From the NCBI RefSeq assembly GCF_001953055.1, contig NZ_CP019044.1, positions 3,017,001 through 3,081,000 of the forward strand: 64,000 nt of DNA, read 5' to 3'. This DNA is from Salaquimonas pukyongi. Its GTDB lineage: Bacteria > Pseudomonadota > Alphaproteobacteria > Rhizobiales > Rhizobiaceae. This document shows, piece by piece, positions 1 through 8,172 of the stretch (within the stretch, counting starts at the first letter, position 1; each line of letters opens with the position of its first letter). Position numbers and translations under genes: made by a program. The notes beneath the pieces were generated by a model. The model saw nothing but the letters and a program-made list of their open reading frames with translations, had not been told where the DNA came from and ran no database searches.

Positions 1-782
1 TCCTCCGGTTCGGGCTCAGGCTCTTTTTTTGCCTTGCGCTCGGTGAGCGTGATCTTGCTGTCCTCGATCTCAAGCGCTTCGGGCGGCGGTGCAACAACCC
101 CGTCCTCGTCAAAAGCAGGCTCAAGATCGGGATCGCCTGCCGCATCGAACTCCGCATCGCCTTCATCCGGCTCTTCATCCAGGCCCTCATCGGGCCCGGG
201 CCCGGAAGCGGCATCATCCTCTGCGTCTTCCAGGCTTTCTTCGGCGGCCTTTTTTGCAGCAGCGGCGAGGGCTGCCTGTTCTGCTTCAAGCCTTGCAGCC
301 TCCTCTGCAGCTTCAGCTTCCTCGGCTGCCTTCCTTTCAGCAGCTTCTTTCCCGGCTTTCGCCCTGGCGGCCTTTTGCGCCTTCTGGGTTTTGGCCTTTT
401 CAGCTGCAGCCTTCTTCTCGGCGGCAGCGCGTTCCTTTGCTACTTTTTCCTTTGCAGCCTTTTCAGCTTTCGCCGCCTTGTCAGTGGCGGCCTTTTCCTC
501 TTTTGCCTTTTTTTCAGCTTCCGCCTTGGCCTGTTTTTCGGCAGCAGCTTTGTCGGCAGCTTCCGCTTTCTTGAGCGCAGCTTCTTCTGCCTTTTTCTTT
601 GAGGCGGCCTCTTTCCCGGCTTTTGCCTTTGCTTTCTCCGCAGCCTCAGCAAGCTTCGCAGCTTCGGCAGCTTCCGCCTCCGCCGCGGCATCTGCATCGG
701 GCGCTTCGTCGTCCGCCTTCTTGCGGCCAAAGCCGAAGGAGAAGATACGCTTTAAAAGGCCGGGCTTTTTTTCTTCCGTCAT
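1..782 (-). CDS. ftsY: Signal recognition particle receptor FtsY, N-terminal part (cut by window edge)
   Basis: This reading frame begins with ATG at 782 and stays open to position 1, giving about 260 residues of the N-terminal acidic A region of FtsY. The first residues, MTEEKKPGLLKRIFSFGFG, are basic and amphipathic, like known FtsY membrane-contact segments. They are followed by a very long Ala/Lys/Glu-rich, probably coiled-coil stretch and then an acidic Pro/Glu segment. The catalytic NG GTPase domain lies outside the window, so the assignment rests on this N-terminal type plus the gene order dapF-mtaB-ftsY, which is standard in Hyphomicrobiales. FtsY receives SRP-ribosome complexes (see ffh at 9635) at the inner membrane. 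It starts 9 bases after the mtaB stop, so the two are probably co-transcribed. The long antisense frame at 34-906 is a shadow of this codon composition. Confidence 0.8.
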   Translation of the reverse strand, partial: MTEEKKPGLLKRIFSFGFGRKKADDEAPDADAAAEAEAAEAAKLAEAAEKAKAKAGKEAASKKKAEEAALKKAEAADKAAAEKQAKAEAEKKAKEEKAATDKAAKAEKAAKEKVAKERAAAEKKAAAEKAKTQKAQKAARAKAGKEAAERKAAEEAEAAEEAARLEAEQAALAAAAKKAAEESLEDAEDDAASGPGPDEGLDEEPDEGDAEFDAAGDPDLEPAFDEDGVVAPPPEALEIEDSKITLTERKAKKEPEPEPE

Positions 783-791
783 CCTGTTTCC

Positions 792-2096
792 CTATGCCGC
801 AGCTTCACGCCCGGAAGCTTCCGCAATTCTGGCCAAAAGCATGGTGCCGGTAGTCCCGGTGATTTCCACCGGAATGAAGCTGCCGGGTTCGTGGCCCGCC
901 ACCTGATCCAGCATTGCCAGTGTGAATTGCGGCAACCGGCCCTTGCCGCCCTGCTCCAGCAAAATGCTAGCGCGTGTACCGGCAAACCCTGCAAGATGCG
1001 CAGAGAGCGCTTCATCGGCTTTCTGGCGCAAAATGCGTGCCCGCTCGCGGATTGCCTCACGCGGCAGTTGCGGCATTTTTGCCGCCGGGGTTCCGTTTCT
1101 TGGCGAAAACGGGAAAACATGCACGAAATCCAGCCCGCAGGCATCGATCAGCGACAGCGTTTCTTCGAACATGGCGTCCGTTTCCGTGGGAAAGCCGGCC
1201 ATCAGATCTGCACCGAAGGCAATCTCCGGCCGAAGCTTGCGCACTGTCTCGCAGAACTTGATCGAATCGTCTCTCAAGTGACGCCGCTTCATGCGTTTCA
1301 AGATCAAATCGCTGCCATGCTGCAGGGACAGATGCAGATGCGGCATGAAACGGGCTTCGCCGGCAATGGCCTCCATCAGCGCTTCGTCCACTTCGATGGA
1401 ATCGATGGAGGAAAGCCGCAGCCGTACCAGATCGGGAACCTGTTTCAGTACCGCCTGAACAAGCCGGCCAAGTTTCGGACTGCCAGGCAGGTCCGCACCC
1501 CAGGACGTGGTGTCGACGCCGGTCAGCACCACTTCGCGATAGCCGTTTGCCACCAGCTGTTTTACCTGCTCGACCACTTCGCCCGCGGGCACCGACCGGG
1601 AATTGCCCCGGCCATAGGGAATGATGCAGAAGGTACAGCGATGATCGCATCCGTTCTGCACCTGCACAAAGGCGCGGGTATGGCCCTCCACCGCCTGCAC
1701 CATGTGCGAGGCCGTCTCGCGCACCTCCATGATGTCGTTGACGCGAACTTTCTCGAAATCGTTGACACCGAAGTCCGGCAGGGCGCGGTAGGGCTGGCTT
1801 TTCAGCTTCTCCTCATTGCCGAGAACAAGATCGGGTTCCACCATTTCCGCAAAGGTTTCCGGCTCCGTCTGCGCCGCGCATCCCGAGACGATGATCCGCG
1901 CATTGGGGTTTTCGCGCCTTGCCTTGCGGATCGCCTGCTTTGCCTGGCGCACGGCTTCCGCCGTCACCGCACAGGTGTTGACCAGGATGGCGTCTTCCTC
2001 AAGCGCATGAAGACCGGCGTCCTGCGCTTTTTTGCGCATGACTTCGGTTTCGTAGGCATTCAGCCTGCATCCGAATGTGAGCGTCCTGATGGCCAT
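792..2096 (-). CDS. mtaB: tRNA (N6-threonylcarbamoyladenosine37-C2)-methylthiotransferase MtaB
   Basis: A 434-residue radical-SAM methylthiotransferase that converts t6A37 of tRNA to ms2t6A. The N-terminal UPF0004 domain has three expected cysteines (in FGCRLNAYE, NTCAVT and SGCAAQ), which bind the auxiliary [4Fe-4S] cluster. The radical SAM motif CDHRCTFC (Cx3Cx2C) follows around residue 150. Length fits MtaB rather than MiaB, and the opening residues MAIRTLTFGCRLNAYE are typical of MtaB. The ATG at 2096 has only a weak upstream GAAG. It sits between dapF and ftsY as in related genomes, although here a secreted protein gene and repeat elements separate it from dapF. Its product would act in the cytoplasm on ANN-decoding tRNAs. 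Confidence 0.93.
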   Translation of the reverse strand: MAIRTLTFGCRLNAYETEVMRKKAQDAGLHALEEDAILVNTCAVTAEAVRQAKQAIRKARRENPNARIIVSGCAAQTEPETFAEMVEPDLVLGNEEKLKSQPYRALPDFGVNDFEKVRVNDIMEVRETASHMVQAVEGHTRAFVQVQNGCDHRCTFCIIPYGRGNSRSVPAGEVVEQVKQLVANGYREVVLTGVDTTSWGADLPGSPKLGRLVQAVLKQVPDLVRLRLSSIDSIEVDEALMEAIAGEARFMPHLHLSLQHGSDLILKRMKRRHLRDDSIKFCETVRKLRPEIAFGADLMAGFPTETDAMFEETLSLIDACGLDFVHVFPFSPRNGTPAAKMPQLPREAIRERARILRQKADEALSAHLAGFAGTRASILLEQGGKGRLPQFTLAMLDQVAGHEPGSFIPVEITGTTGTMLLARIAEASGREAAA

Positions 2097-2159
2097 GTCT
2101 TCAGCACGGTTTGCCGGTGGTTGCGGTTTCTACAGGTTTGGCGGCGTATATGGCGTAAA

Positions 2160-2214
2160 GTGCTGCCAATTGCCAGCATTCAAACCACTTCCAACCAAGC
2201 CGGACACGCTCTAG
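2160..2214. repeat. Partial copy of CTAG-ended intergenic element
   Basis: The last 50 or so bases match the right end of the full element at 7939-8172: both have a TTCAAAC core, a CCAACCA block and the terminus GGACACGCTCTAG. Only this end is present, so it is a solo or degenerate copy. Its terminal CTAG is shared with the left end of the palindromic element that follows at 2212. Confidence 0.55.
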
Positions 2215-2377
2215 GCTGTATCGACATTCAGGATTTGGAGCGCGGTATGGGGAAAATCGTTCAATTCCAGGAGCGGAACCGATGACAGGCCGGTATCATT
2301 TCGAGGTTCCGCGACGCCGAGCCAGGGACGAAATCCGTCTCGCGCGGCTTCCGAAACCTGAATGTCGATACAGCCTA
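2212..2377. repeat. Palindromic intergenic element with perfect 21-bp terminal inverted repeats
   Basis: The outer arms 2212-2232 and 2357-2377 are perfect inverted repeats of 21 bases. An inner perfect arm pair, GCGGAACC at 2273-2280 and GGTTCCGC at 2305-2312, shares the same centre, and the sequence between the pairs is imperfectly complementary. The whole 166 bases could therefore fold into one long hairpin. It carries no coding sequence. The structure resembles rhizobial intergenic mosaic elements (RIME-like) or a MITE. It lies upstream of the SH3-like gene at 2411 and would be in the untranslated leader of that gene if transcription starts further upstream. Confidence 0.8.
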
Positions 2378-2410
2378 AGGTGGTGGGGGGCTGAAACGAG
2401 AGGAAAAAAA

Positions 2411-3049
2411 ATGAAACTGCATGATCGGAACAACCGCCGCAGATGGCTCTCCCCCCTGCTGGCATCTGCAGGCATTCTTGCCGCCCTTACCGGCATAAGC
2501 GCCGCATCCCCCGTTGCCGATTTCACCTGCAAGGTGCTTGCCCATCCCGCCCTGCAGCGCGATGGCTATCTGCTCGGCGAAAACATCTACTTTCTGGGAG
2601 AGCGTGTCGGCCTGGTCGGCTATGCCGAACCTGCAGAACAACTGCCCCAGGTGGTCTCCGGCTCCGGCATGCAGTTTTCCAACGGAACCATCACATTTGC
2701 CGCCAAGGGCAATGAAGGCTTCCTGCAGTTGAACGACGGCACCACCTTCCCCTGTGTGGCAAACGCTTCGGCCAGCGCCGGCAGCGGTGATGGCGCCGGC
2801 GCATACCGCATAGCCCGGTCGCTTTTCGGTTCCATTGTCCGCGACGGTGATTCCCCTTCTGCGCGCGAACTTGACCGCATTCCCCTGGGGGACCCCATCG
2901 AGATCATCTCTGAAACCGGCAGTTTTTACGATGGCTGGCAGTGGATACGCATCCGCTATTCGGAAGGGCTGGAAGGCTATGTTTGGGGCGGCACGATCTG
3001 CACGACAGGCGGCCCGGCAATCACCGGCGTGCACGCAAGCTGCAACTGA
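2411..3049 (+). CDS. Secreted SH3-domain-like protein
   Basis: A 212-residue protein starting at the ATG preceded by GAGAGGAAAAAA. Residues 1 to about 33 form a signal peptide: basic start, hydrophobic LASAGILAALTG, then Ala-Ser-Pro. A middle region without recognised domain is followed by a C-terminal bacterial SH3-like segment (about residues 140-205) with GDPIEIISETGSFYDGWQW and EGLEGYVWGG, the usual pattern of periplasmic SH3b folds that bind wall peptides or mediate protein contacts. It converges with dapF (18 bases between stops). The substrate is unknown. An upstream in-frame ATG at 2282 lies inside the palindromic element and was not used because the 2411 start has a signal peptide and ribosome binding site. 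Confidence 0.7.
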   Translation: MKLHDRNNRRRWLSPLLASAGILAALTGISAASPVADFTCKVLAHPALQRDGYLLGENIYFLGERVGLVGYAEPAEQLPQVVSGSGMQFSNGTITFAAKGNEGFLQLNDGTTFPCVANASASAGSGDGAGAYRIARSLFGSIVRDGDSPSARELDRIPLGDPIEIISETGSFYDGWQWIRIRYSEGLEGYVWGGTICTTGGPAITGVHASCN

Positions 3050-3066
3050 CGGATGCGGTCACACAG

Positions 3067-3933
3067 TCACGGATCAATGACAGCCGCCCCGGTTTGCGGA
3101 TCGAGCCTGCCGGAAAACTCGAATTCGGCGGGCCCGGTCATCAGCACCCGGTTGTCTTCTTTCCATTCGACCGTCAGGTGCTTTCTGCTTGGCGGGGTGA
3201 TCTTTGCCTTGCGTGCGGCAAGCTCCTTGCGCACCGCACAGACCAGCGTTGCACAGGCCGCTGACCCGCAGGCAAGCGTCAGCCCGGCTCCGCGTTCCCA
3301 GGTACGGATCACGATGTGTTCGGGCGAAACCACCTGCGCCAGGGTGATGTTGGCACGCTCGGGAAAGATCGGATGGTTTTCCAGCAACGGACCAAAACGC
3401 TCCAGATCATAGCTTTCCGGATCGTTCTCCACCCAGAAAATCGCATGGGGATTGCCCATGCTGGCAACGCTGGGCGAATGCAGCACAGGCGCATCGATCG
3501 GCCCTATCTGCAGTTCGATCCGGGTGGTATCGGCAAATGCTTCGGCCAGCGGAATGTCCTCCCAGCCGAAATGCGGCATGCCCATGTCGACGGAAATCGT
3601 GCCATCATCGTTGACCGTGGCCGGCAGCATGCCTGCCCGGGTGCGAAACAGCCACTCGGATTTTGCTTCCCCCCTGTTGAGACAGGAAACGACGCAGCGC
3701 ATGCCGTTGCCGCAGGCGCCCGCCTCGCTGCCATCGGAGTTGTGGATCAGCAGACCGGCGTCAAACCCCGCGCCTTTCGGAGTACGCACTTCCATCAACT
3801 GGTCGAACGGCACGCTTTCATTGAGTGCAATTGCCGCTTGCGGCGCCAGGTAATCCGCACGCCCGCGCATGTCGGCAACGACGATTGCATTGCCTGCGCC
3901 GTTCATCTTGCAAAAAGGTACATCGCTCGCCAT
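3067..3933 (-). CDS. dapF: Diaminopimelate epimerase
   Basis: A 288-residue enzyme interconverting LL- and meso-diaminopimelate, the last-but-one step to lysine and the precursor of peptidoglycan cross-links. The two catalytic cysteines are visible in ACGNGMRC (about residue 77) and LACGSAAC (about residue 225). The opening MASDVPFCKMNGAGN is the conserved DapF start, and GGAAG precedes this ATG at 3933, so the longer upstream frame to 3990 was rejected. In relatives it is followed directly by mtaB and ftsY; here the SH3-like gene on the opposite strand and a palindromic element intervene, so it must end its own transcript. Confidence 0.95.
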   Translation of the reverse strand: MASDVPFCKMNGAGNAIVVADMRGRADYLAPQAAIALNESVPFDQLMEVRTPKGAGFDAGLLIHNSDGSEAGACGNGMRCVVSCLNRGEAKSEWLFRTRAGMLPATVNDDGTISVDMGMPHFGWEDIPLAEAFADTTRIELQIGPIDAPVLHSPSVASMGNPHAIFWVENDPESYDLERFGPLLENHPIFPERANITLAQVVSPEHIVIRTWERGAGLTLACGSAACATLVCAVRKELAARKAKITPPSRKHLTVEWKEDNRVLMTGPAEFEFSGRLDPQTGAAVIDP

Positions 3934-4002
3934 GGCCGGTACTTCCAGATTACGGCAGCCGGCCAGAGGTCCCGGCAGCCGGAACCTCATATAGAGCGCT
4001 GA

Positions 4003-4164
4003 TTACCCGATCGCAAATACGCCCAGCAGCATGAGCAGGAACAACACAAGCGCGACGACGATGAGAAGCCTTGCACCGGTCAGCGCAATGCCCGATACCC
4101 GGTTGAGGCCGAACAGGCTGGCGATGGCTGCGACCACCAGCAGAATTAGAATCCATTCAAGCAT
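4003..4164 (-). CDS. DUF1328 (YtjA-like) small membrane protein
   Basis: A 53-residue protein translated from ATG at 4164: MLEWILILLVVAAIASLFG opens a first hydrophobic helix and a second follows (LLIVVALVLFLLMLLGVF). Both the two-helix layout and the short length match the DUF1328/YtjA family, an uncharacterised small inner-membrane protein family often linked to stress responses. A strong GGAGAG lies 9 bases before the start. It lies on the same strand as dapF, ending 70 bases upstream of the dapF start, and could be its upstream operon partner. Function is unknown. Confidence 0.8.
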   Translation of the reverse strand: MLEWILILLVVAAIASLFGLNRVSGIALTGARLLIVVALVLFLLMLLGVFAIG

Positions 4165-4257
4165 GAGTGTTCTCTCCAGTTACCACAGCAGGGTAACGCC
4201 GGTCTGGCAGATTGGTTCCCGCCCTGCCGCAACGTCAAATTACTTAGGTTGGCTGGG

Positions 4258-5352
4258 TCAATTTGCCTTTGGCGGCGGGAGGATAAACACCTGCCCCGGA
4301 TGAGCCGCCTCAAATCGGTCCGCCTGAATTCCAGCTTCTGCCAGCGCTTCGGCAAGCTTCTCCTTCGGCTCGCTCACCGGCTCGTCGGTCAACTGGAAAG
4401 TCCCCCAGTGATGGCCGATGGCACGCTTTGCCCCCAGCAGCCTGAATCCTTCCACCGCCTCTTGCGGGTTGATGTGCTGGGCCTTCATGAACCAGCGCGG
4501 CTCATAGGCCCCGATGGGCAGGATGGCGAGGTCGAAACCGCCATGTTTTTGCGCCGCAGCACGGAAGTGGGCGCCCTTATGGAAGGCAGTATCGCCCACA
4601 TGATGGATTTTCAGCCCCGGGGTTTCGAGCGAAAAGGCGCACCACAGTGTCATCTGCACATCGCGAAGCCCCCTCGCGCCCCAGTGGTGGCACGGTTCGA
4701 AATGAACCACGGTATCGTTGGAAAGCCGGGCAGTATCCGACCAGTCTCCGGTTGCCGTGCGGGCCTCCGGAACCGTCTTTTGGATGATTGCATCATTTCC
4801 GAGCGGTGTGATGATCAGCGGATCATGTTTTTCCACCAACTCTGCAAGGGTCGGCAGGTCCATGTGATCGTAGTGGGAATGGGTCAAGAGAACGGCATCG
4901 ATCGGCGGCAGGGCATCGAAATCTATTCCCGGCGGATTGACCCGCTTGGGGCCGGCAAATCCCAGCGGGCTGGCCCGCTCTGCCCATACCGGATCGGTGA
5001 GAAAATTGAGCCCGTTGGTCTGTATCAGGAAACTTGCATGGCCCACATGGGTAACCCGGGCGGTGTCCGCAGCAACCCGCTGCGGTGGCACATCCCTTTC
5101 AAACGGGCTGTCATAACGCGCCGGCCACTTGGTGCGTTCGCCTTGCAATTTCCAGCGCACAAGATCCTTGAACGTTCCCGGCGGCGTGCCGCCCTCATTG
5201 TAGAACCGCTTGCCGTCAAAATGATCGGACACGGGACCGCGATAAAAAGGGTTTTTGCTGAACGGCCGCAGGCTCCACCACATCGCGGAAAAAGCGGAGG
5301 ATGCTGCGGCACCGGTTCTGCTCGGCTTTTTCCGCCTGCTCATGGTCTCCAT
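4258..5352 (-). CDS. Metallo-beta-lactamase-fold hydrolase (NAPE-PLD/UlaG-like, COG2220)
   Basis: A 364-residue protein with the metal-binding motif LTHSHYDHMD (HxHxDH, about residue 157), preceded by THVGHASFLIQ and NFLTDPVWAERASPLG, which together define the N-acyl-phosphatidylethanolamine phospholipase D-like branch of the superfamily. Further metal ligands are visible in IHHVGDTAF and IGHHWGTFQL. The N-terminal 30 residues (MSRRKKPSR then a hydrophobic patch) may associate with the membrane. The start ATG at 5352 follows AGGGAGAAT. The substrate cannot be told from sequence; phospholipid or lactone-phosphate hydrolysis is known for relatives. Confidence 0.85.
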   Translation of the reverse strand: METMSRRKKPSRTGAAASSAFSAMWWSLRPFSKNPFYRGPVSDHFDGKRFYNEGGTPPGTFKDLVRWKLQGERTKWPARYDSPFERDVPPQRVAADTARVTHVGHASFLIQTNGLNFLTDPVWAERASPLGFAGPKRVNPPGIDFDALPPIDAVLLTHSHYDHMDLPTLAELVEKHDPLIITPLGNDAIIQKTVPEARTATGDWSDTARLSNDTVVHFEPCHHWGARGLRDVQMTLWCAFSLETPGLKIHHVGDTAFHKGAHFRAAAQKHGGFDLAILPIGAYEPRWFMKAQHINPQEAVEGFRLLGAKRAIGHHWGTFQLTDEPVSEPKEKLAEALAEAGIQADRFEAAHPGQVFILPPPKAN

Positions 5353-5688
5353 ATTCTCCCTGGTTGGCCCCGGACGCTTGCCGCCTCCGGCAACCTTCCT
5401 GTGCCGAACTGACCATGGGTGTACCAGGCCAGCATTCTCGTTAGCACTTGCTTAACCTTGATGCGGGGCACGCGTTTACCAACCGTTTACCCCAAACCAA
5501 GACGTGAGCGGGAAAACCGGCCGGAACACCCCTCCAACCCCGTGTTTTTGCACGTTTTCTTCATTCATTTCACTTTAATAAGACAATTCACCTCCCGCGA
5601 AGGTACCTGACGGACTTGGCACGCCTCTTGCCAGAAGGTTCCCGTCCCCGCCGCAACAGGGCCGATTGCATCAAGATAGGTAGATACC
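5353..5688. other. Intergenic region between divergent genes
   Basis: This 336-base region must hold the promoters of the hydrolase (minus) and the JmjC-like gene (plus). A direct repeat GTTTACC occurs at 5474-5480 and 5485-5491, 11 bases apart (one helical turn), and is a possible regulator site. An AT-rich block lies around 5550-5590. No small gene or RNA was recognised. Confidence 0.4.
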
Positions 5689-6642
5689 ATGCGAGACATT
5701 ACCACCGGAAACATCATCGCCGACTGGAAGCCGGAATATGCGGGCATGTTCGGCAAGGAAACGCTGAAGCTCAAGCACACGCTGCATCAGTCGGAATGGT
5801 TCAGCGATGAGCGCCTGGCGAACCTGATCGAAAAGGCTGAACGCAGCCATTATCATGTCAATACCCGTTCTTCGGGACCCGATGGAAAGAAACGCCGCCG
5901 CGAAGGCGAATTCGGCGGCCTGTCCGGCATGGAGGTACTGCAGGCTGTCCGCAAGGGCGATATCTGGATCAATCTGCGGGCACCGCAACTGGCGGACCCG
6001 GCCTATGGAGACATGCTGCATGACATGTATGCGGAGTTCGAGACCCGCGTGCCCGGCCTTGAAACCTTCAAGCACAAGACCACCATTCTGATTTCCTCGC
6101 CCAACGTCTACGTTCCCTTTCACTCCGACGTACCGGGCCAGATGCTGTGGCAGGTCCGCGGCACAAAGCGTGTCTGGCTGTATCCGGCCGAAGAGCCGTT
6201 TGTCACCCGCAACGCCATCGAGAAACTCATTCTCGGCGAGTTGCATGAAACCGACATGCCGTATGACGAAACCCTTGATGAAAAGGCTTTCGTGACCGAC
6301 CTTCAGCCCGGCGACATGCTGCACTGGCCGCTCAACTGGCCGCATCGGGTGGAAAACCATGATTGCCTGAACGTTTCGGTGACCACAGAGCACTTCACAA
6401 GGGAAATCCGCACGTCCTATGCCGTCAACTATGCCAATGGCCTGTTGCGAAAGGCCGGCATTGCCAACCCGCGCAAACAGACCGGTGGCCTCGCCGCCAC
6501 CGCCAAGACGGCGCTTGCCGGTGCGGTAAAATTCTCAGGCCTGCGCAGACAGGCTCATAAACCCTACACCATCGACTTTGTTGTCGACCCCAGTGGCAAG
6601 GCCGGCATACGCGACATCGACCCATACGAACTGCGCCTGTAA
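5689..6642 (+). CDS. JmjC/cupin-like Fe(II)/2-oxoglutarate-type oxygenase
   Basis: A 317-residue protein. The double-stranded beta-helix core carries a plausible Fe(II) triad: H145 and D147 in VPFHSDVPGQ and H219 in LNWPHRVEN, with QVRGTKRVWLYPA between them, a signature of JmjC and cupin_8 proteins. The 130 residues before the core are helical and charged, and a basic C-terminal tail follows. JmjC relatives in bacteria hydroxylate proteins or small molecules; the substrate here is unknown. The gene is followed after 19 bases by a CelD-like acetyltransferase on the same strand, so the two are probably one transcript and one pathway. The ATG at 5689 has AGGTAG upstream. Confidence 0.75.
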   Translation: MRDITTGNIIADWKPEYAGMFGKETLKLKHTLHQSEWFSDERLANLIEKAERSHYHVNTRSSGPDGKKRRREGEFGGLSGMEVLQAVRKGDIWINLRAPQLADPAYGDMLHDMYAEFETRVPGLETFKHKTTILISSPNVYVPFHSDVPGQMLWQVRGTKRVWLYPAEEPFVTRNAIEKLILGELHETDMPYDETLDEKAFVTDLQPGDMLHWPLNWPHRVENHDCLNVSVTTEHFTREIRTSYAVNYANGLLRKAGIANPRKQTGGLAATAKTALAGAVKFSGLRRQAHKPYTIDFVVDPSGKAGIRDIDPYELRL

Positions 6643-6661
6643 TCTGAAACGCTAGCACAGG

Positions 6662-7942
6662 ATGCGGCACATGACCCCACAAGAAGCGGTAAGAACAACG
6701 TTGCAGCTGCCAGACACCGTCAACCTCGATGAGACATTTGAAACGGCGTTCACCGGCTCTAAGGCCAGAGCCGGACCTTTCCAGTCTGGCGCCGGTGTCG
6801 ACATCATCTGCGATCCCGCTGAAATTCTCGCCCTGGGCGAGGAATGGGAAGCGCTGGAGGCAAGCTGCCCCGACACGGTTTTCTTTCAGTCCTTTGCATG
6901 GTGCCGCAATTTCCTGGAGTTTTCCCGCGGCAAACCAGGCTTCGCACCGCGTGTCATCACCTTCCGCAAATCCCGGCCCGATGGCTCTGCCAGACTTGCC
7001 GGCATTCTGCCGCTCGCCCTGCAAACCAAAGGCCGGATGAAGGTACTGACGGGTTTTGCCGAACCCTTCCAGCAATATACCGACATGCTGCTCGACCCGC
7101 AGAGCAGAGCGGAGGATTTTGCTCCATTCCTGCTTGAGGCATTGAGAAAGACCGGTGCCGACTATGTCCATTTCGGTCAGGTTCGCGAGGACAGCGCACT
7201 GGCCCAATTGTCGAACAGCAAGCTGCTGCCAATGGGCGAAAAGGAGGGCGCGCCTTATGTTCGCCTTTCGGCATTCGGCAGCCATGCTGCCTACATCAAA
7301 ACCGTGCGTGCCAAAACCCGCAAGAACCTGCGCAACGCGAAAAACCGCCTGGAGCGCAGCGCACCGGTTACCCATGAAGTGGCGGAAGACGGTCCGCTTC
7401 TCCGCGAAGTCATCGAGCGGGCCTATGAGGGACGCGAAGCCTGGCTGGCACGCATCGGACTTACCTCACGCGCCTTTCAGGACACGGACTTCGAGGCGTT
7501 TCTGAAACGCTTCGCCGACTGCACTGCACCAGGCGGCGGCGCCATCCGCACCATCGCCATGTCCTTGAAGCACGGCGACCAGCCGCTTTCCGATCAGTGG
7601 GGTTTTGTCTATCGCGGGCGCTACTATGCCTTCATGGCCAACTGGAATCCGGCCTACGAAGCCTCGAGCCCCGGCAGGCTGCATCTTGGTGAGGTCATCA
7701 AGACCTGCTTCGACAAGGGTTTTAAAACAGCCGATTTTCTCATTCCCGCCTCCAGCTACAAGCTGAACTGGACAGACGACGTCACCCAGGTCTGCGACCT
7801 CATCGTGCCGCTGACCGGAAAGGGCAGTCTTTACACCCGTTTGTGGCTCGGTTTCATCCGGCCGCATGCAAAACGGATATTTTTCCGCCTGCCCACCGGT
7901 CTGCGCCAGCTTGTGATGAAGAAGATTGCCCCGAACGCCTAG
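6662..7942 (+). CDS. CelD/BcsL-type GNAT acetyltransferase
   Basis: A 426-residue protein with the BioF2/CelD layout: an N-terminal GNAT-like half (from about residue 40, with EEWEALEASCPDTVFFQ, the usual opening of this family) and a C-terminal half with KTVRAKTRKNLRNAKNRLE and QWGFVYRGRYYAFMANWNP. Relatives act in exopolysaccharide or cellulose export loci and in FemAB-type transfer. It is probably co-transcribed with the JmjC-like gene. The ATG at 6662 has little Shine-Dalgarno match; ATG at 6671 is a possible alternative. The stop codon TAG (7940-7942) is formed by the terminal CTAG of the repeat element that begins at 7939. Confidence 0.75.
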   Translation: MRHMTPQEAVRTTLQLPDTVNLDETFETAFTGSKARAGPFQSGAGVDIICDPAEILALGEEWEALEASCPDTVFFQSFAWCRNFLEFSRGKPGFAPRVITFRKSRPDGSARLAGILPLALQTKGRMKVLTGFAEPFQQYTDMLLDPQSRAEDFAPFLLEALRKTGADYVHFGQVREDSALAQLSNSKLLPMGEKEGAPYVRLSAFGSHAAYIKTVRAKTRKNLRNAKNRLERSAPVTHEVAEDGPLLREVIERAYEGREAWLARIGLTSRAFQDTDFEAFLKRFADCTAPGGGAIRTIAMSLKHGDQPLSDQWGFVYRGRYYAFMANWNPAYEASSPGRLHLGEVIKTCFDKGFKTADFLIPASSYKLNWTDDVTQVCDLIVPLTGKGSLYTRLWLGFIRPHAKRIFFRLPTGLRQLVMKKIAPNA

Positions 7943-8172
7943 AGCCTGTCTTGATTAGCTGGAAGCAGTTTGAATGGATGGATTTTTCGCCTCTGGCAAG
8001 GAGAAGACCACAGCAGGTTTGTTTATCCATCCTGCGAGGATTTCGACGAAGCCAGCGCGCAAAAGACACCACAGGTGATGCAATACCATGTTGAATCCCT
8101 TTTGTTTTCTGTAATCGCCTGAACCTGGTTCCCGGCGTTCAAACGATTCCATCCAACCAGGACACGCTCTAG
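7939..8172. repeat. CTAG-ended dispersed intergenic element, copy A
   Basis: A 234-base non-coding element with imperfect terminal inverted repeats (left CTAGAGCCTGTCTTGATTA, right end read inward CTAGAGCGTGTCCTGGTTG; 15 of 19 match). Its interior shares long blocks with copy B at 22019-22210, for example GGAAGCAGTTTGAATGG and CATCCTGCGAGGATTTCGAC. It fills the gap between two convergent genes exactly: its left TAG is the stop codon of the acetyltransferase gene and its right CTAG supplies the stop codon of the host-attachment gene. No open frame inside is convincing. Confidence 0.85.

Noticed and set aside
34-906. A 290-codon Ser/Ala-rich frame antisense to ftsY
   Set aside because: It is the complement of the Ala/Lys/Glu-rich FtsY A region, which belongs to the conserved dapF-mtaB-ftsY order.
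891-2285. A 464-codon frame antisense to mtaB
   Set aside because: Opposite strand of an intact radical SAM gene; composition is that of a reverse-read gene.
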